Below are positions 18,250 to 27,500 of a stretch of DNA of 64,000 bases, one piece after another. The notes under the pieces were generated by a model. The model was given only the letters and a program-made list of their open reading frames with translations. It searched no databases and was not told the DNA's origin. The stretch lies in assembly GCF_009741735.1 (NCBI RefSeq), contig NZ_WHOH01000003.1, forward strand, positions 372,001 through 436,000, read 5' to 3'. Within the stretch, counting starts at the first letter, position 1; every line of letters starts with the position of its first letter. The position numbers were made by a program, and so were the translations under genes. The stretch is from Lentibacillus sp. JNUCC-1 (GTDB taxonomy: Bacteria; Bacillota; Bacilli; Bacillales; Amphibacillaceae).

Positions 18250-19413
18250 ATGGCTGAGTTATATACTGATAAAGTAACTCAAAAGAAACGTGCAATATCT
18301 TTAGATATCGCACGGGGGTCTATGCTCTTTTTGATTATAATTGCACATATACCATTGTTTTTATACATGATAGAACCAGGTGTAATAACAAAAGTAGCTG
18401 GGAGTACACCTTTAGACCATTTCTTAAATTTTTTAATGGAAATTATAGTAGATAATCGCGCGCGTCCATTATTCGCAATACTGTTTGGTTATGGTCTAGT
18501 CATGATTTACCGTAAACAATGTGAAAGAATGGGTGTTGATGAAGCAAACCGCATTATAAAAAGACGATGCTGGTATTTAATATTGTTTGGCGCTATACTC
18601 GCTGGTATGGCAGGTGGACAAGACATATTAATGACATATGGTATTGCTGGACTCATAGTAGTTTCTACCTTGAAAAACGATAACAATAAGATTAAGAAAT
18701 ATGTGTTTATTTCCACAACCATGTGCCTTATTTATATACCAATCTTGTGGGGCGGTGTCTTATTAGGTAACCAATCTTATGGATTACCGGTAGCATTAAC
18801 TGGTCAAGAAACATACTTAAATACAATGCTTGATCGACTGATATCTATACCTATTATTCCATTGTTTAATCATATCTTCTTCCCTGTTATCCCCATAGTA
18901 CTAATGGGGATTTGGTTAGGAAATTTAAACTTATTAATTAAGCCACACGAGCATATAAAACTGCTAAAGCAATTAACGGTTGGTTGTTTAACTATTTCAC
19001 TGGTAGGTGCCATACCACTCGTACTGATAAATGATGTTTGGTTTCCTAGTCTCTTTATCGCAGGAGTAGCATATGGTATTCATGTACTCACTGGTTTTGC
19101 CGGTGGTGTAGGCTATGCAGCACTATTTGGACTATTGGGATTAGGCATTAACTATAACGGCGTAATCGTAAAAGCAATCACAGCAATGGGGAAACGTTCA
19201 TTAACATTTTTCGTCATACACGAAGTTTTGATTGTTATACTACTGTCTCCAATCGCGTTCAATTTAGGTGCATACTTAACTGTCACAACTTCCGTACTAC
19301 TAGGCATCGTTATGTGGGCCGTTACGTTATCAGTCGCATATTACATGGATTGTCGTCAATTAGAAGGTCCATTAGAAAAATACATGCGTTATTTGACTTA
19401 TAAAAAATGCTAA
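18250..19413 (+). CDS. DUF418-family membrane protein (YeiB-like)
   Basis: 387 residues and about ten hydrophobic segments. The family signature is present near the start (RAISLDIARGSMLFLIIIAH) and in RARPLFAILFGYGLVMIYR; the C-terminal DUF418 domain covers roughly residues 230-385 (GKRSLTFFVIHEVLIVI). Related proteins are acyltransferase-like membrane proteins without a settled function. ATG follows CTAGGAG. The same-strand TetR gene is 150 bp upstream and may regulate it. The group II intron begins about 20 bp after the stop. Confidence 0.85.
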   Translation: MAELYTDKVTQKKRAISLDIARGSMLFLIIIAHIPLFLYMIEPGVITKVAGSTPLDHFLNFLMEIIVDNRARPLFAILFGYGLVMIYRKQCERMGVDEANRIIKRRCWYLILFGAILAGMAGGQDILMTYGIAGLIVVSTLKNDNNKIKKYVFISTTMCLIYIPILWGGVLLGNQSYGLPVALTGQETYLNTMLDRLISIPIIPLFNHIFFPVIPIVLMGIWLGNLNLLIKPHEHIKLLKQLTVGCLTISLVGAIPLVLINDVWFPSLFIAGVAYGIHVLTGFAGGVGYAALFGLLGLGINYNGVIVKAITAMGKRSLTFFVIHEVLIVILLSPIAFNLGAYLTVTTSVLLGIVMWAVTLSVAYYMDCRQLEGPLEKYMRYLTYKKC

Positions 19414-20059
19414 ACACTATTCCATAAACGGGCGCGCGCGACAAGCTTTGCTATAAACGCTACCAAGCGTGAAAGGCGGAGAATTCATAAATGAATTCTA
19501 ACTTTACAACCAAGGAAGGGAATGACGGAACCATGTTTCCCAAAACCATCCCGTCAATACTCCTGCATGCGTTGTGACTGACAGGTTACAGGGTTTGAAG
19601 TACAGGTGGATAAGGCAGAACGAAGGCTGAAGCCACTCCCACGGAGAAGGTATGCCAACGGATATGCCCTACGGCTGAAAAACTGGATATGGTGAGAATG
19701 GCTTCAAAGATATGGAGCTGACGAATAACCGAATATACAGGTCTAAAGTTTGAACATAGGGAAACTTATGTCCCATCCAACGATGGGGTGAGTGGTGTGC
19801 AGTAAAAATGCGCCCTATGAAACACGCTATACCGAACAAAGGCGGTATCCAGCTCACAGGCTTCCAGGGGACACCTAAGTTCAGTACGGATAGCTAGGTT
19901 GTAAGGGACTTGGAAAACAAGGAACGTTGAAACAAGGACTGTCATCCGAAACGTTTGCTATAAGACTTATGCCGAAGGGCATTTATCCTTGTGAGGGTAG
20001 GGGCATGACTGATGAATTTCCTGTAATGGGAATGGAGGAACAGCCCCAAGTCTAATAAA

Positions 20060-21934
20060 ATGAAAAGTTATTTTCCATACGTGCATTGCACCGGTCGGGT
20101 AGGAACGTGGGAACATCACTCCAACAGGAGGGATGCCACAGTGCAAGCTTTACGATATTGGGATTACTACGATATGACGGAAACGTTTACGGATTTATAT
20201 GATAAAAGTTTGAATCAACAAGCTTTTTCACATCTTTACGATGTTATCATATCAAGAGAAAATATCTTGCTTGCTTATCGTACTATCAAGTCCAACAAAG
20301 GGTCTAAGACACCTGGAACGGATAGAAGAACGATAAGTGATATGAAAAAATGGTCTGAAGAAAAACTCATGATGGAAATCCGAAACCAGCTAGAAAACTA
20401 TTGTCCGAAAAAGGTTAGACGAAAATGGATTGAAAAAGATAATGGAAAGTGGAGACCCCTCGGCATCCCTTGTATATTAGATCGAATCATTCAACAATGT
20501 TTTAAACAAGTGCTTGAACCGATTGCGGAAGCCCAGTTCTATAATCATAGTTATGGATTTAGACCATTACGTTCTGCGCATCACGCCATGGCAAGAATTC
20601 AATCTTTAATCAATCAAGCCCATTTTCATTTTGTGGTGGACATTGATATAAAGGGATTCTTTGACCATATTAACCATACATTGCTTATTAAGCAACTATG
20701 GAATATGGGAATCCAAGACCGAAAAGTACTAGCTTGTATTGGCAAAATGCTCAAAGCTGAAATAGATGGTGAAGGAACACCATCTCAAGGCGTTCCGCAG
20801 GGTGGATTGTTATCAACTTTACTTGCAAACGTTGTGCTGAATGACCTCGACCAATGGGTTGCGGGACAGTGGGAATTCTTCCCTCTTTCCAAATCTTTTC
20901 AATCTAGGACTGGTGAAACACTAGCCAAAAAGCGTACTAATCTGAAGGAAGGCTATCTCGTTCGCTATGCGGATGATTTTAAAATTTTATGTAAGGATGG
21001 AAAAACAGCCCAAAAATGGTACCATGCCGTGAGGCTATTTCTCAAAGACCGTTTGGGACTGGATATTTCGCCTGAAAAATCACAGATAGTGAATTTACGG
21101 AAAAGAGAATCCGAATTTCTAGGATTCACCATCCGAGCTGACAAAAAGGGTAAAAAGCGTGTTGCACGCACTGGCATTAAAGCGAGTAAAAAACGCAAAA
21201 TCAAAGAAGAGGCTAAGAAACTAATTCGGAGAATTAGAACCTCTCCCTCGGCAATGAATGCGTTGCTTTTCAATAGTTTTGTTTTAGGAATTCATCAATA
21301 TTTCAAAAGGGCTACCAAGGTTAATCTCGAGTTTTCACGTCTTGCCTATGATTTAGGTGCGTTCATTTACAATCATCTTAGACCAGTGGGCAAATACGGT
21401 CATCCAGCTAATCCGCCACCAACTTATAAAAAGATGTATCCTAATAGATTTAAAACATTTCAAATTGCTGGTGTATATCTATTCCCACTTTCGGATGTAA
21501 AAACGTTGAATGCCTTTGGATTTACTCCAAAAATGACGCCTTTCACGGAAGAAGGAAGGAATATGATACACAAAAAGCTGCGTTCAGACATCCAAAGCGA
21601 AATAGGCTTACTCATGAAATCAACACTTCCAAACCGAAGTATTGAATACATGGATAACCGAATCAGCAGGTACAGTATGAAGATGGGAAAATGTGAAATC
21701 ACAGGCGCTGAATTGCCTGCGGCTGATGTTCACTGTCACCATTATGTACCATTAAGCCTTGGCGGAAATGACCAATTTGATAATCTCCGTATCCTTCATA
21801 AAGGAATACACAAGTTAATCCATGCCACTAATAAAAAGATGATTGATGGACTTATAAAAGGATTTCAGCTTACTGGAGACATGATAAATAAAGTCAATCG
21901 TTTCCGTAGGAAATGTGAGCTTGAAACGATTTAA
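20060..21934 (+). CDS. ltrA: Group II intron reverse transcriptase/maturase with HNH endonuclease
   Basis: 624 residues. RT domain: NKGSKTPGTDRRTISDM, RPLGIPCILDRIIQQCF, YGFRPLRSAHHAM, DIDIKGFFDHINH, GVPQGGLLSTLLANVVL and the catalytic YADD box (LVRYADDFKIL). Domain X (maturase) follows to about residue 500. The C-terminal HNH nuclease has CEITG, DVHCHHYVPLSLGG, and NLRILHKGIHKLIH. All key residues are present, so the intron could be active. The ATG at 20060 lies 25 bases after GGAGG; the conserved family start also includes KSYFPYVHC, supporting this start. Confidence 0.95.
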   Translation: MKSYFPYVHCTGRVGTWEHHSNRRDATVQALRYWDYYDMTETFTDLYDKSLNQQAFSHLYDVIISRENILLAYRTIKSNKGSKTPGTDRRTISDMKKWSEEKLMMEIRNQLENYCPKKVRRKWIEKDNGKWRPLGIPCILDRIIQQCFKQVLEPIAEAQFYNHSYGFRPLRSAHHAMARIQSLINQAHFHFVVDIDIKGFFDHINHTLLIKQLWNMGIQDRKVLACIGKMLKAEIDGEGTPSQGVPQGGLLSTLLANVVLNDLDQWVAGQWEFFPLSKSFQSRTGETLAKKRTNLKEGYLVRYADDFKILCKDGKTAQKWYHAVRLFLKDRLGLDISPEKSQIVNLRKRESEFLGFTIRADKKGKKRVARTGIKASKKRKIKEEAKKLIRRIRTSPSAMNALLFNSFVLGIHQYFKRATKVNLEFSRLAYDLGAFIYNHLRPVGKYGHPANPPPTYKKMYPNRFKTFQIAGVYLFPLSDVKTLNAFGFTPKMTPFTEEGRNMIHKKLRSDIQSEIGLLMKSTLPNRSIEYMDNRISRYSMKMGKCEITGAELPAADVHCHHYVPLSLGGNDQFDNLRILHKGIHKLIHATNKKMIDGLIKGFQLTGDMINKVNRFRRKCELETI

Positions 21935-21991
21935 AAATTCCAAACATGAAGTAACGAGGAACTTATAACTCAGTATATTTTGTTAGATGGA

Positions 21992-22068
21992 ACGCGGAGT
22001 GCGGGGAAACCTGCACGCTCCGTGTGGAGCAGGGGAAAAGCTGGAGATGACCTCAAAGGCTTACCTAT
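21992..22068 (+). ncRNA. Group II intron domains V and VI
   Basis: Domain V folds as ACGCGGAGTGCGGG, a GAAA tetraloop, and CCTGCACGCTCCGTGT. Domain VI follows with AGGGGAAAAGC, a small loop and GGCTTACCT, leaving a single bulged A before CCT as the likely branch point. These are the most conserved parts of the ribozyme. Confidence 0.8.
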
Positions 22069-22149
22069 TGCAAACGATTGTGGAATAAGTATTGTGTCTG
22101 GTTTTAAAAAGGGTCTTTTTTTGAAGAAGACGTGGAGGTTCAATAGGAT

Positions 22150-22983
22150 ATGGAGATTATAAATTTAGCGGAAAAACAGATGAATGGGGGCACAGACTGT
22201 AATGTCCTAAGCGGTCCGTTTTTTAGAGAATATTTTCGATCCTTCAATTCTAACGCTAATTTCGAACAAGACACCACTCAACTTATGCGACTGTATACTT
22301 TGCAAGATGTATCTGAAACAATTTCCTTTTTGGAATCAATGGCTGAAGAAGTGCTTTATCGCATTAATGACGTTCTAAATAGGGACGCTGATTTCGACAT
22401 TATAGTCTTTTTTGGCGATTGCAGCTATGATGGTCACGGAATTTTAATTGACAAGCAGCCTTATGTGTTTTTCGATTTAAATGCCATAATACCACGGCTT
22501 GATTTTTATAATTTTAATGCCTTTATTACACATGAGATGCTACATGCATTACATTATTCTCTTAATCCCGATTTTTATCGGGGGAACTTTCGCGCGGTTG
22601 AAGAAAGGTATCTAAAGTTATTACTTTCTGAGGGGATAGCCACGCACCTTAGTTATGTCATATCAGAGGAAAAAATAGAAGATACTTATTGGTTTGGTTA
22701 TCTTAAATCAGAACACGTGTGGGATTGGGTGAAAAACTGCGAAACAATGAAAGCTGATACTGGAGCCGATTTGCATCGGGCAATTGATGCAGGCAAATTA
22801 GATAACACCTTGTATAACCGCTTATTTGGCATTGAAGATTTTACAAAGCTTACTTCATACCGGACAGGTTACTACTATGGTGCAGAAATTGTTAAAGATT
22901 TTCTGGCAGATAGAGAAGATGTGAATGAAGTATTAACGCTTGATTATAGTAAAGCAAAAGATATAATACATGATTATTTTTGA
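22150..22983 (+). CDS. YjaZ/DUF2268-like zinc metalloprotease family protein
   Basis: 277 residues. The gluzincin centre is visible: THEMLHALHYS (HExxH) about residue 130, and LLSEGIATHLSYVIS about 25 residues later, where the Glu would be the third zinc ligand. A GYYYGAEIVKDFL segment near the end matches the family's C-terminal helix. No signal peptide, so it should be cytoplasmic. ATG follows GGAGGT by about eleven bases. It lies directly after the group II intron. A paralogue follows at 23137. Substrate unknown. Confidence 0.75.
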   Translation: MEIINLAEKQMNGGTDCNVLSGPFFREYFRSFNSNANFEQDTTQLMRLYTLQDVSETISFLESMAEEVLYRINDVLNRDADFDIIVFFGDCSYDGHGILIDKQPYVFFDLNAIIPRLDFYNFNAFITHEMLHALHYSLNPDFYRGNFRAVEERYLKLLLSEGIATHLSYVISEEKIEDTYWFGYLKSEHVWDWVKNCETMKADTGADLHRAIDAGKLDNTLYNRLFGIEDFTKLTSYRTGYYYGAEIVKDFLADREDVNEVLTLDYSKAKDIIHDYF

Positions 22984-23136
22984 TCTTTGTTTCAAAATGT
23001 CTTGCAAAACCTAGAAGCAGTTGTGGAAGAAGCACTGTGCCTGAATCGGGTCAGTTAATGAAATAACATGCTTAAAATAACCAGTCAGGGGAGTTAACGC
23101 GTAATATGTATCTATTAAATTTTGGGAGTGAATATA

Positions 23137-23979
23137 ATGGATAATATTGAGCTGAAAAGTTTAGTACCTGAGTTTCTAGAGTTTTACAAAAAGGCAGAGC
23201 GTGAGGGGATAGACAGTGAACAGCGGTGGAAATTATGGAAGGAATATTATAATTTTGCAGCAGTGCCTCCCGGGAAGGAAGGGGAAAAGCTTGCACGGGT
23301 ATTATTGGATGAATCTTGGGATAAATACAGTCAGAAGATCAATTATATAAGTAATTGGACATTGCCTCATTATCAAGAAGTCGACCAATATCTAACGAAG
23401 ATAAAAACCTTATTAGGGTGTGAACAGCCAATCAACTTAGTATTGATTTATTTTGTTGGCGCGTTTGACAATAACCCTTTTGTAGCCCCATACGATGAAG
23501 GGCGATTAGCATTGTGCCTTCCAATAGAAACTGAAGTCTCAGATATCACACTTCCTCACGAACTCACGCACATAGTACATTCAAGAACCGCGAGCTTGAA
23601 GGTAGAATGGGAAAGAACGATTGCCTCACTGATATTACAAGAAGGATTAGCAACGCAGGTCAGTAAATACATAATCCCAGGAAAAGAAGATAAATATTAT
23701 ATTGAACATAAAGACGGTTGGTTTGAGTCTTGCAATTCTAAGAGAAATGATATTTTAAAGGGGATACTTCCGTATTTAGAGGATTCTACATCGGAATCTC
23801 TATTTAAATTCACATTTGGTATGGGGACTACAGATACTGAAAGAGAAGCATATTTTGCCGGGTGGGAAATTGTAAATGGTTTGCTGGAAGAAGGAGTAAC
23901 TTTTAGAGAAATTGCATCTGTCCAAGAAGATGAAATGCCTGATTACTTGCTTGAAAAATATCCTATGTTACTCAATTAA
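23137..23979 (+). CDS. YjaZ/DUF2268-like zinc metalloprotease family protein
   Basis: 280 residues. HExxH is LPHELTHIVHS (about residue 142), and the downstream Glu motif is LILQEGLATQVSKYI. The C-terminal AYFAGWEIVNGLLEEG matches the same position in the neighbour at 22150. ATG 23137 follows TGGGAGTG by six bases; a TTG at 23122 lies before that site and is not used. Its 3' third and downstream spacer are duplicated, in decayed form, at 28584-29056. Confidence 0.78.
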   Translation: MDNIELKSLVPEFLEFYKKAEREGIDSEQRWKLWKEYYNFAAVPPGKEGEKLARVLLDESWDKYSQKINYISNWTLPHYQEVDQYLTKIKTLLGCEQPINLVLIYFVGAFDNNPFVAPYDEGRLALCLPIETEVSDITLPHELTHIVHSRTASLKVEWERTIASLILQEGLATQVSKYIIPGKEDKYYIEHKDGWFESCNSKRNDILKGILPYLEDSTSESLFKFTFGMGTTDTEREAYFAGWEIVNGLLEEGVTFREIASVQEDEMPDYLLEKYPMLLN

Positions 23980-24138
23980 CGGAATGCAGTTGGTGTAGAA
24001 TGAATGTGGTTCAAGCGGCTTATATTGGTGAGGAGTATATTGCTAAGACCGTCTTATTATGCACCGTGCCATGGGGGGAGATTCTTGTGCTTCCTTTTTA
24101 TGGTGTGGAAGCATCGGATCCGTTCACATGCTTCCACT
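23629..24138 (+). repeat. Segmental duplication, source copy
   Basis: From CTGATATTACAAGAAGG (23629) through the end of the protease gene, the spacer and the GCTTCC hairpin, this stretch matches 28584-29056 at most positions. It includes the GAGGAGTATATTGCTAAGA and TGCACCGTGCCAT segments beyond the gene. The spacer shows no convincing gene; a 60-codon frame starting at 24000 is cut by a stop in the other copy. Confidence 0.85.
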
Positions 24139-24296
24139 ATGTATGGAATTTTCATAGTAGGAACTTTCTCCATTATGATTAATGATTTGCCAAGCCATTC
24201 TCAACACAATGCAGGGTATACCTGATCAAGAAATAAATGAATGTATTATTCAAATTATCGTATCGCTATCACATATTAAACAAGGGGGTATAACTT

Positions 24297-24823
24297 ATGG
24301 AAGACCAAAACTTATTCAAGATTATGGATGTACCCGGGTTTGATCAGAAAATAGGCGAATTAGTTTCTATGATGAATTACGCAAGATTTACCACCCTAAA
24401 TGCAGTAAAGGGACTTACTGTGGAACAGCTCGATTATCTACAAGACGAGAACAGTAATACCATAGGTTCACTTCTCTTGCATATGGCAGCTGTTGAGTTT
24501 GGTTTTCAGGTTGAAATATTCGATGAGAGAAAACCAAATGATGAGGAAAAGAAGAAATGGGGAGCAGCATATGCACTCGGGATCGAGGTCGTCAGGAGAT
24601 AAAAGGACAACCCCTTGAGTATTATTTAGAGAGGCTTGATAAAGTGCGGGAGAGGACGTTGAGAGAATTGAAAAGTCGTAGTGATGAATGGCTATATGAG
24701 GAAAGACCTTGGGACGGACTGCCTTCAAACAACTTTTTTATTTGGTTTCATGTTTTTGAAGATGAGATAAACCATAGAGGTCAAATACGATGGTTGAGAA
24801 GAAGGGCAGAAGAAAGCCTTTAA
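24297..24823 (+). pseudogene. DinB-family protein, frameshifted
   Basis: The first 95 codons (to about 24580) and the frame from about 24582 to 24823 together make a 175-residue DinB four-helix protein. The break is at the GGG run 24579-24581: adding one G turns ALGIEVVRR into ALGDRGRQEIKGQPLEYYLE. The three histidines of the DinB metal site are present (LLLHMAAVE; WFHVFEDEINHRGQ). Such proteins are thiol-transferase-like or stress-induced. Either a fresh mutation or a sequence error. ATG follows AAGGGGG. Confidence 0.82.
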
Positions 24824-24847
24824 CAACAAATAAAGGGAGATTAATAT

Positions 24848-25414
24848 ATGTTGAATGGAAATAAGGTGTTATCACAGGACCAGCGTGGAGAACTACTCAG
24901 AACTTTGAAGGACCGTTTTGAGAAAAAAATGCACCGCCATGATAGTCTTGAGTGGGCTAAAGTACAAGCTAAGCTCGAGACTGATGTTGAAAAAATGTGG
25001 TCGCTCAATGAAATGGAAAGAACCGGTGGTGAACCGGATGTTGTTGGCTATGATGAAAAAACGGATGAATACATTTTTTACGATTGTTCATTAGAAAGTC
25101 CAGAAGGCCGCAGAAGCGTTTGTTATGATCGTAAAGCACTTGAGTCAAGAAAAAAGAACAAACCAGAAAATAATGCTATTGATATGGCGTCTACCATGGG
25201 TATTGATCTTTTGACGGAAGAGCAGTACCGGGAGCTGCAGAAACTTGAACATGTCGATTTGAAAACATCAAGCTGGGTGCAAACACCTGCCAATATTAGA
25301 AAGCTTGGCGGGGCAATCTTTTGTGATCGCCGCTACGATACAGTCTTTGTATACCACAATGGAGCGCAATCCTATTATTCTGCAAGGGGGTTTCGTTGCT
25401 CGCTAAGGGTGTAA
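24848..25414 (+). CDS. DUF4256-family protein
   Basis: 188 residues, soluble. The family pattern is recognisable: LLRTLKDRFEKKMHRHDSLE, then EWAKVQAKLE, EMERTGGEPDVVGYDEKT, YIFYDCSLESPEGRRSVCYD, MGIDLLTEEQYRELQ and FCDRRYDTVFVYHNGAQSYY. The function of the family is unknown. ATG follows AAAGGGAG, 24 bp after the DinB gene, so the two are probably co-transcribed. Confidence 0.82.
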   Translation: MLNGNKVLSQDQRGELLRTLKDRFEKKMHRHDSLEWAKVQAKLETDVEKMWSLNEMERTGGEPDVVGYDEKTDEYIFYDCSLESPEGRRSVCYDRKALESRKKNKPENNAIDMASTMGIDLLTEEQYRELQKLEHVDLKTSSWVQTPANIRKLGGAIFCDRRYDTVFVYHNGAQSYYSARGFRCSLRV

Positions 25415-25808
25415 ATTTTGCATGGGGAGCTGAGCATTGCGCTAGAATTGGGCCATTTAATGGAATAAGACTTTCTGAATAACGATGAGGATCGTGCAAG
25501 AAGCCAATATTATTTAAAACAAAGCATATTGCCTAGTATAGGATTGTGATGCTTACTACAGTTCGTCACTCCACCTTGCCGATGTATTGCAGTTTGACAG
25601 TGTTATAGAGTATTCAATAATTTCATAGGTAATCATTTATAGCCAGTGTATGGATTCTGCACTTGGGCCAATCTTGAATAAAAATCAGTGTTCAATAGGT
25701 TTGCTAGTTGAAATAAAACAAGAAGAAAAAGATCTGGTTGACAAGACTTAAATGAATTTCCGGATAATCCAATTTAATTTGTGGTCGAAAGGTTAAGGAG
25801 ATCATTTC
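25415..25808 (+). other. Gene-poor spacer with repeat fragments
   Basis: No reading frame of note. It contains GCGCTAGAATTGGGCCATTT followed by AATGGAATAAG near 25440, and TTGGGCCAATCTTGAATAA near 25663, both of the dispersed GGGCC motif type. The rest is AT-rich and presumably holds the promoter for the Imm22-like gene, although no clear -35/-10 pair was seen. Confidence 0.5.
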
Positions 25809-26195
25809 ATGACAAGTTACGTATCATTGTGGTTAGGAGTATTTCCAGATTTTGAAGCGGTAGATCAATATATGGAGGTTAAATACACTGAAGATGGAGA
25901 TAGCATTCCCTCTGATTTTGAAAAGGATTCCCGGTTGGGATATTACGACAGAGTTACTGTAGAAAAAGATTGGATGCCGGATGCAGGTGACGAAATAACA
26001 AAAATGTTAGCAGGCTTTTCCTATGACGACCAAATCATCAGCCAGTTTATGGGAAGTAAAGTGACATCTCGATATAACACAATGATCTTAGTGTACGGTT
26101 ATAATTATTATGATGAAAGTAGTGTTATTAATTCGATAGATAGTAAGAGTTATAAGATTGATTATATCGGTAACGCGGCTTATAAACATGAATAA
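25809..26195 (+). CDS. Immunity protein 22-like (Imm22) protein
   Basis: 128 residues. The start VSLWLGVFPDFEAVDQYMEV, the segment DGDSIPSDFEKDSRLGYYD, and GFSYDDQIISQF match the Imm22 family found beside polymorphic toxins. The later region (TMILVYGYNYYDES) supplies the conserved hydrophobic strand. No polymorphic toxin gene is nearby, so this could be an orphan immunity gene. ATG follows AAGGAG by eight bases. Confidence 0.72.
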   Translation: MTSYVSLWLGVFPDFEAVDQYMEVKYTEDGDSIPSDFEKDSRLGYYDRVTVEKDWMPDAGDEITKMLAGFSYDDQIISQFMGSKVTSRYNTMILVYGYNYYDESSVINSIDSKSYKIDYIGNAAYKHE

Positions 26196-26225
26196 TTTAT
26201 CGAGATTCGCGGGGGAGGTGTTTGA

Positions 26226-26918
26226 ATGGAGAAAGTAAGTCATGAACCGTTTCAATATACGAATCGGCGACAAAAATCAGAAAAAGTATTTGGCTATATT
26301 ATTTTGATTTTATTTGGTCTGGGCTCTTTAGGGGCGATTTTCTTCGGTGTTTATTTACTCTTTCTTGAAAATGATGAATGGATTGCATCATGTTTCTTAA
26401 TCCCTAGTGGGTTGCTATTGCTATGGATTGCTTGGATAGCATATGTTCATAATGTCAGGAAAAAAGACATTATATACGACTATGTTCTCTATGAAAATGG
26501 AGTCGCCGAAGAATGGCATGATCAGAAAGGGAACAAGGTTAAAGAAAATCAGATCACTTTTGGTGATATGGATAAGGTGCTTATTGGTAATTATGTTGAT
26601 CGCATGCCCGGGGGAAAGGGGCGTATTGATTATTTCAGATTCGGTGTATTGGTCATTGTTATGTATCAAAATAACTATTTTATGCAGCACATTTTCCAAG
26701 CTGATGAGTTAACGGTATGGCTTAGCAGAATGAGAGATAAAGACATTTCTTTATTTTATACACCCTATGATTTAAAGCAGGCATTTTTAGACCGCGCGCA
26801 ATTCGATATAGATTTCAATAATATTAAGGGTATTCCCTGGGAGGAAGTTGAGCAAGAACCCCGGTTGGCCAAGAGATGCATAGCAATCCATTTACAGAAT
26901 GGCAAGATGAAGACATAA
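26226..26918 (+). CDS. Membrane-anchored protein, unknown
   Basis: 230 residues: two hydrophobic segments near the start (VFGYIILILFGLGSLGAIFF, then a second around residues 58-76) and then a soluble beta-rich cytoplasmic part (VLYENGVAEEWHDQKGNKVK). It resembles small PH-like membrane proteins in shape, but I cannot name a family. ATG follows GGGGGAGGTG. It overlaps the next membrane gene. Confidence 0.6.
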   Translation: MEKVSHEPFQYTNRRQKSEKVFGYIILILFGLGSLGAIFFGVYLLFLENDEWIASCFLIPSGLLLLWIAWIAYVHNVRKKDIIYDYVLYENGVAEEWHDQKGNKVKENQITFGDMDKVLIGNYVDRMPGGKGRIDYFRFGVLVIVMYQNNYFMQHIFQADELTVWLSRMRDKDISLFYTPYDLKQAFLDRAQFDIDFNNIKGIPWEEVEQEPRLAKRCIAIHLQNGKMKT

Positions 26919-27355
26919 AAGAAATGAAAAAGAATAGAATACGGAAACGCTCTAGGCGGGTGGATTGGTATGTGACGGCCGCAATATTTATCTATGCGCT
27001 GTTTACCGGTGCAGTCATTTTGCCACAGGTGCCACTGGATGACGGAACATTCGATGTCGCGTCTGATCTTTTCTTTTCCGCTGTCTTATTGGTGAATTTA
27101 CTCATCCCTGTTATTTTTGTTTACTGGCGCAGCTATACAAAGTGGTATATGCCGTTTAGTTACTTTTTGTCCGCATCGTTCGGGAATTGTTTGGCTTTGG
27201 TTTTAGTCCATTTGTTTTCTTCCGGGCCATCTTTATATGGAGCAGCACTATTTACAAATGTTATGTTCCTGATCTTGTTGTGGTATCCAGCGCTAGCTAT
27301 TATAAAGCTGGCAAAAGTCGTTATTATGTTCATATACAGACATAATTTGATTTAA
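26876..27355 (+). CDS. Four-helix membrane protein, unknown
   Basis: 159 residues with four hydrophobic segments (VTAAIFIYALFTGAVIL, LFFSAVLLVNLLIPVIFVYW, SYFLSASFGNCLALVLVHLF, LFTNVMFLILLWYPALAII). The ATG at 26876 lies within the preceding gene; a second in-frame ATG at 26924, just after that gene's stop, is an alternative that also keeps all segments. Coupled translation with 26226 is likely. Confidence 0.6.
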   Translation: MHSNPFTEWQDEDIKEMKKNRIRKRSRRVDWYVTAAIFIYALFTGAVILPQVPLDDGTFDVASDLFFSAVLLVNLLIPVIFVYWRSYTKWYMPFSYFLSASFGNCLALVLVHLFSSGPSLYGAALFTNVMFLILLWYPALAIIKLAKVVIMFIYRHNLI

Positions 27356-27388
27356 CTTCCTTTAACTTATGAGCGATTTTCAAAATCA

Positions 27389-27455
27389 AGGGGACGGACG
27401 GTTCTTATGCTTCCTCTTTATAGTGTGGAAGCATGAGAACCGTATCCATGCTTTC
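27389..27455 (+). repeat. Dispersed GCTTCC hairpin family, copy
   Basis: Arms ACGGTTCTTATGCTTCC and GGAAGCATGAGAACCGT enclose TCTTTATAGTGT. It lies between convergent genes and may serve as a terminator for both. This is the clearest copy of the family. Confidence 0.7.
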
Positions 27456-27500
27456 ACCTGCATTAAACAGAGCTTTTCTTCATAGTATTTCAAGCAACAT

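Larger units (their letters stand above)
19436..22068 (+). mobile_element. Group II intron with its own maturase (ends approximate)
   Basis: A 2.6-kb element. The 5' ribozyme part (19436 to about 20059) starts near GCGCGACAAG, close to the GUGYG consensus. The maturase occupies 20060-21934, and domains V and VI follow. The 3' end is put at CCTAT (22066-22068) after the bulged A of domain VI. The flanks TATTCCATAAACGGGCGC and GCAAACGATTGTGGAATA have complementary outer parts (TATTCCA/TGGAATA). They also resemble a motif repeated elsewhere in the window, so the insertion site looks like a hairpin repeat and not a gene. Confidence 0.85.

Noticed and set aside
24000..24225. Small genes downstream of the protease at 23137
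   Set aside because: The frames run through the hairpin repeat, and the duplicated copy at 28931 has a stop after 18 codons.
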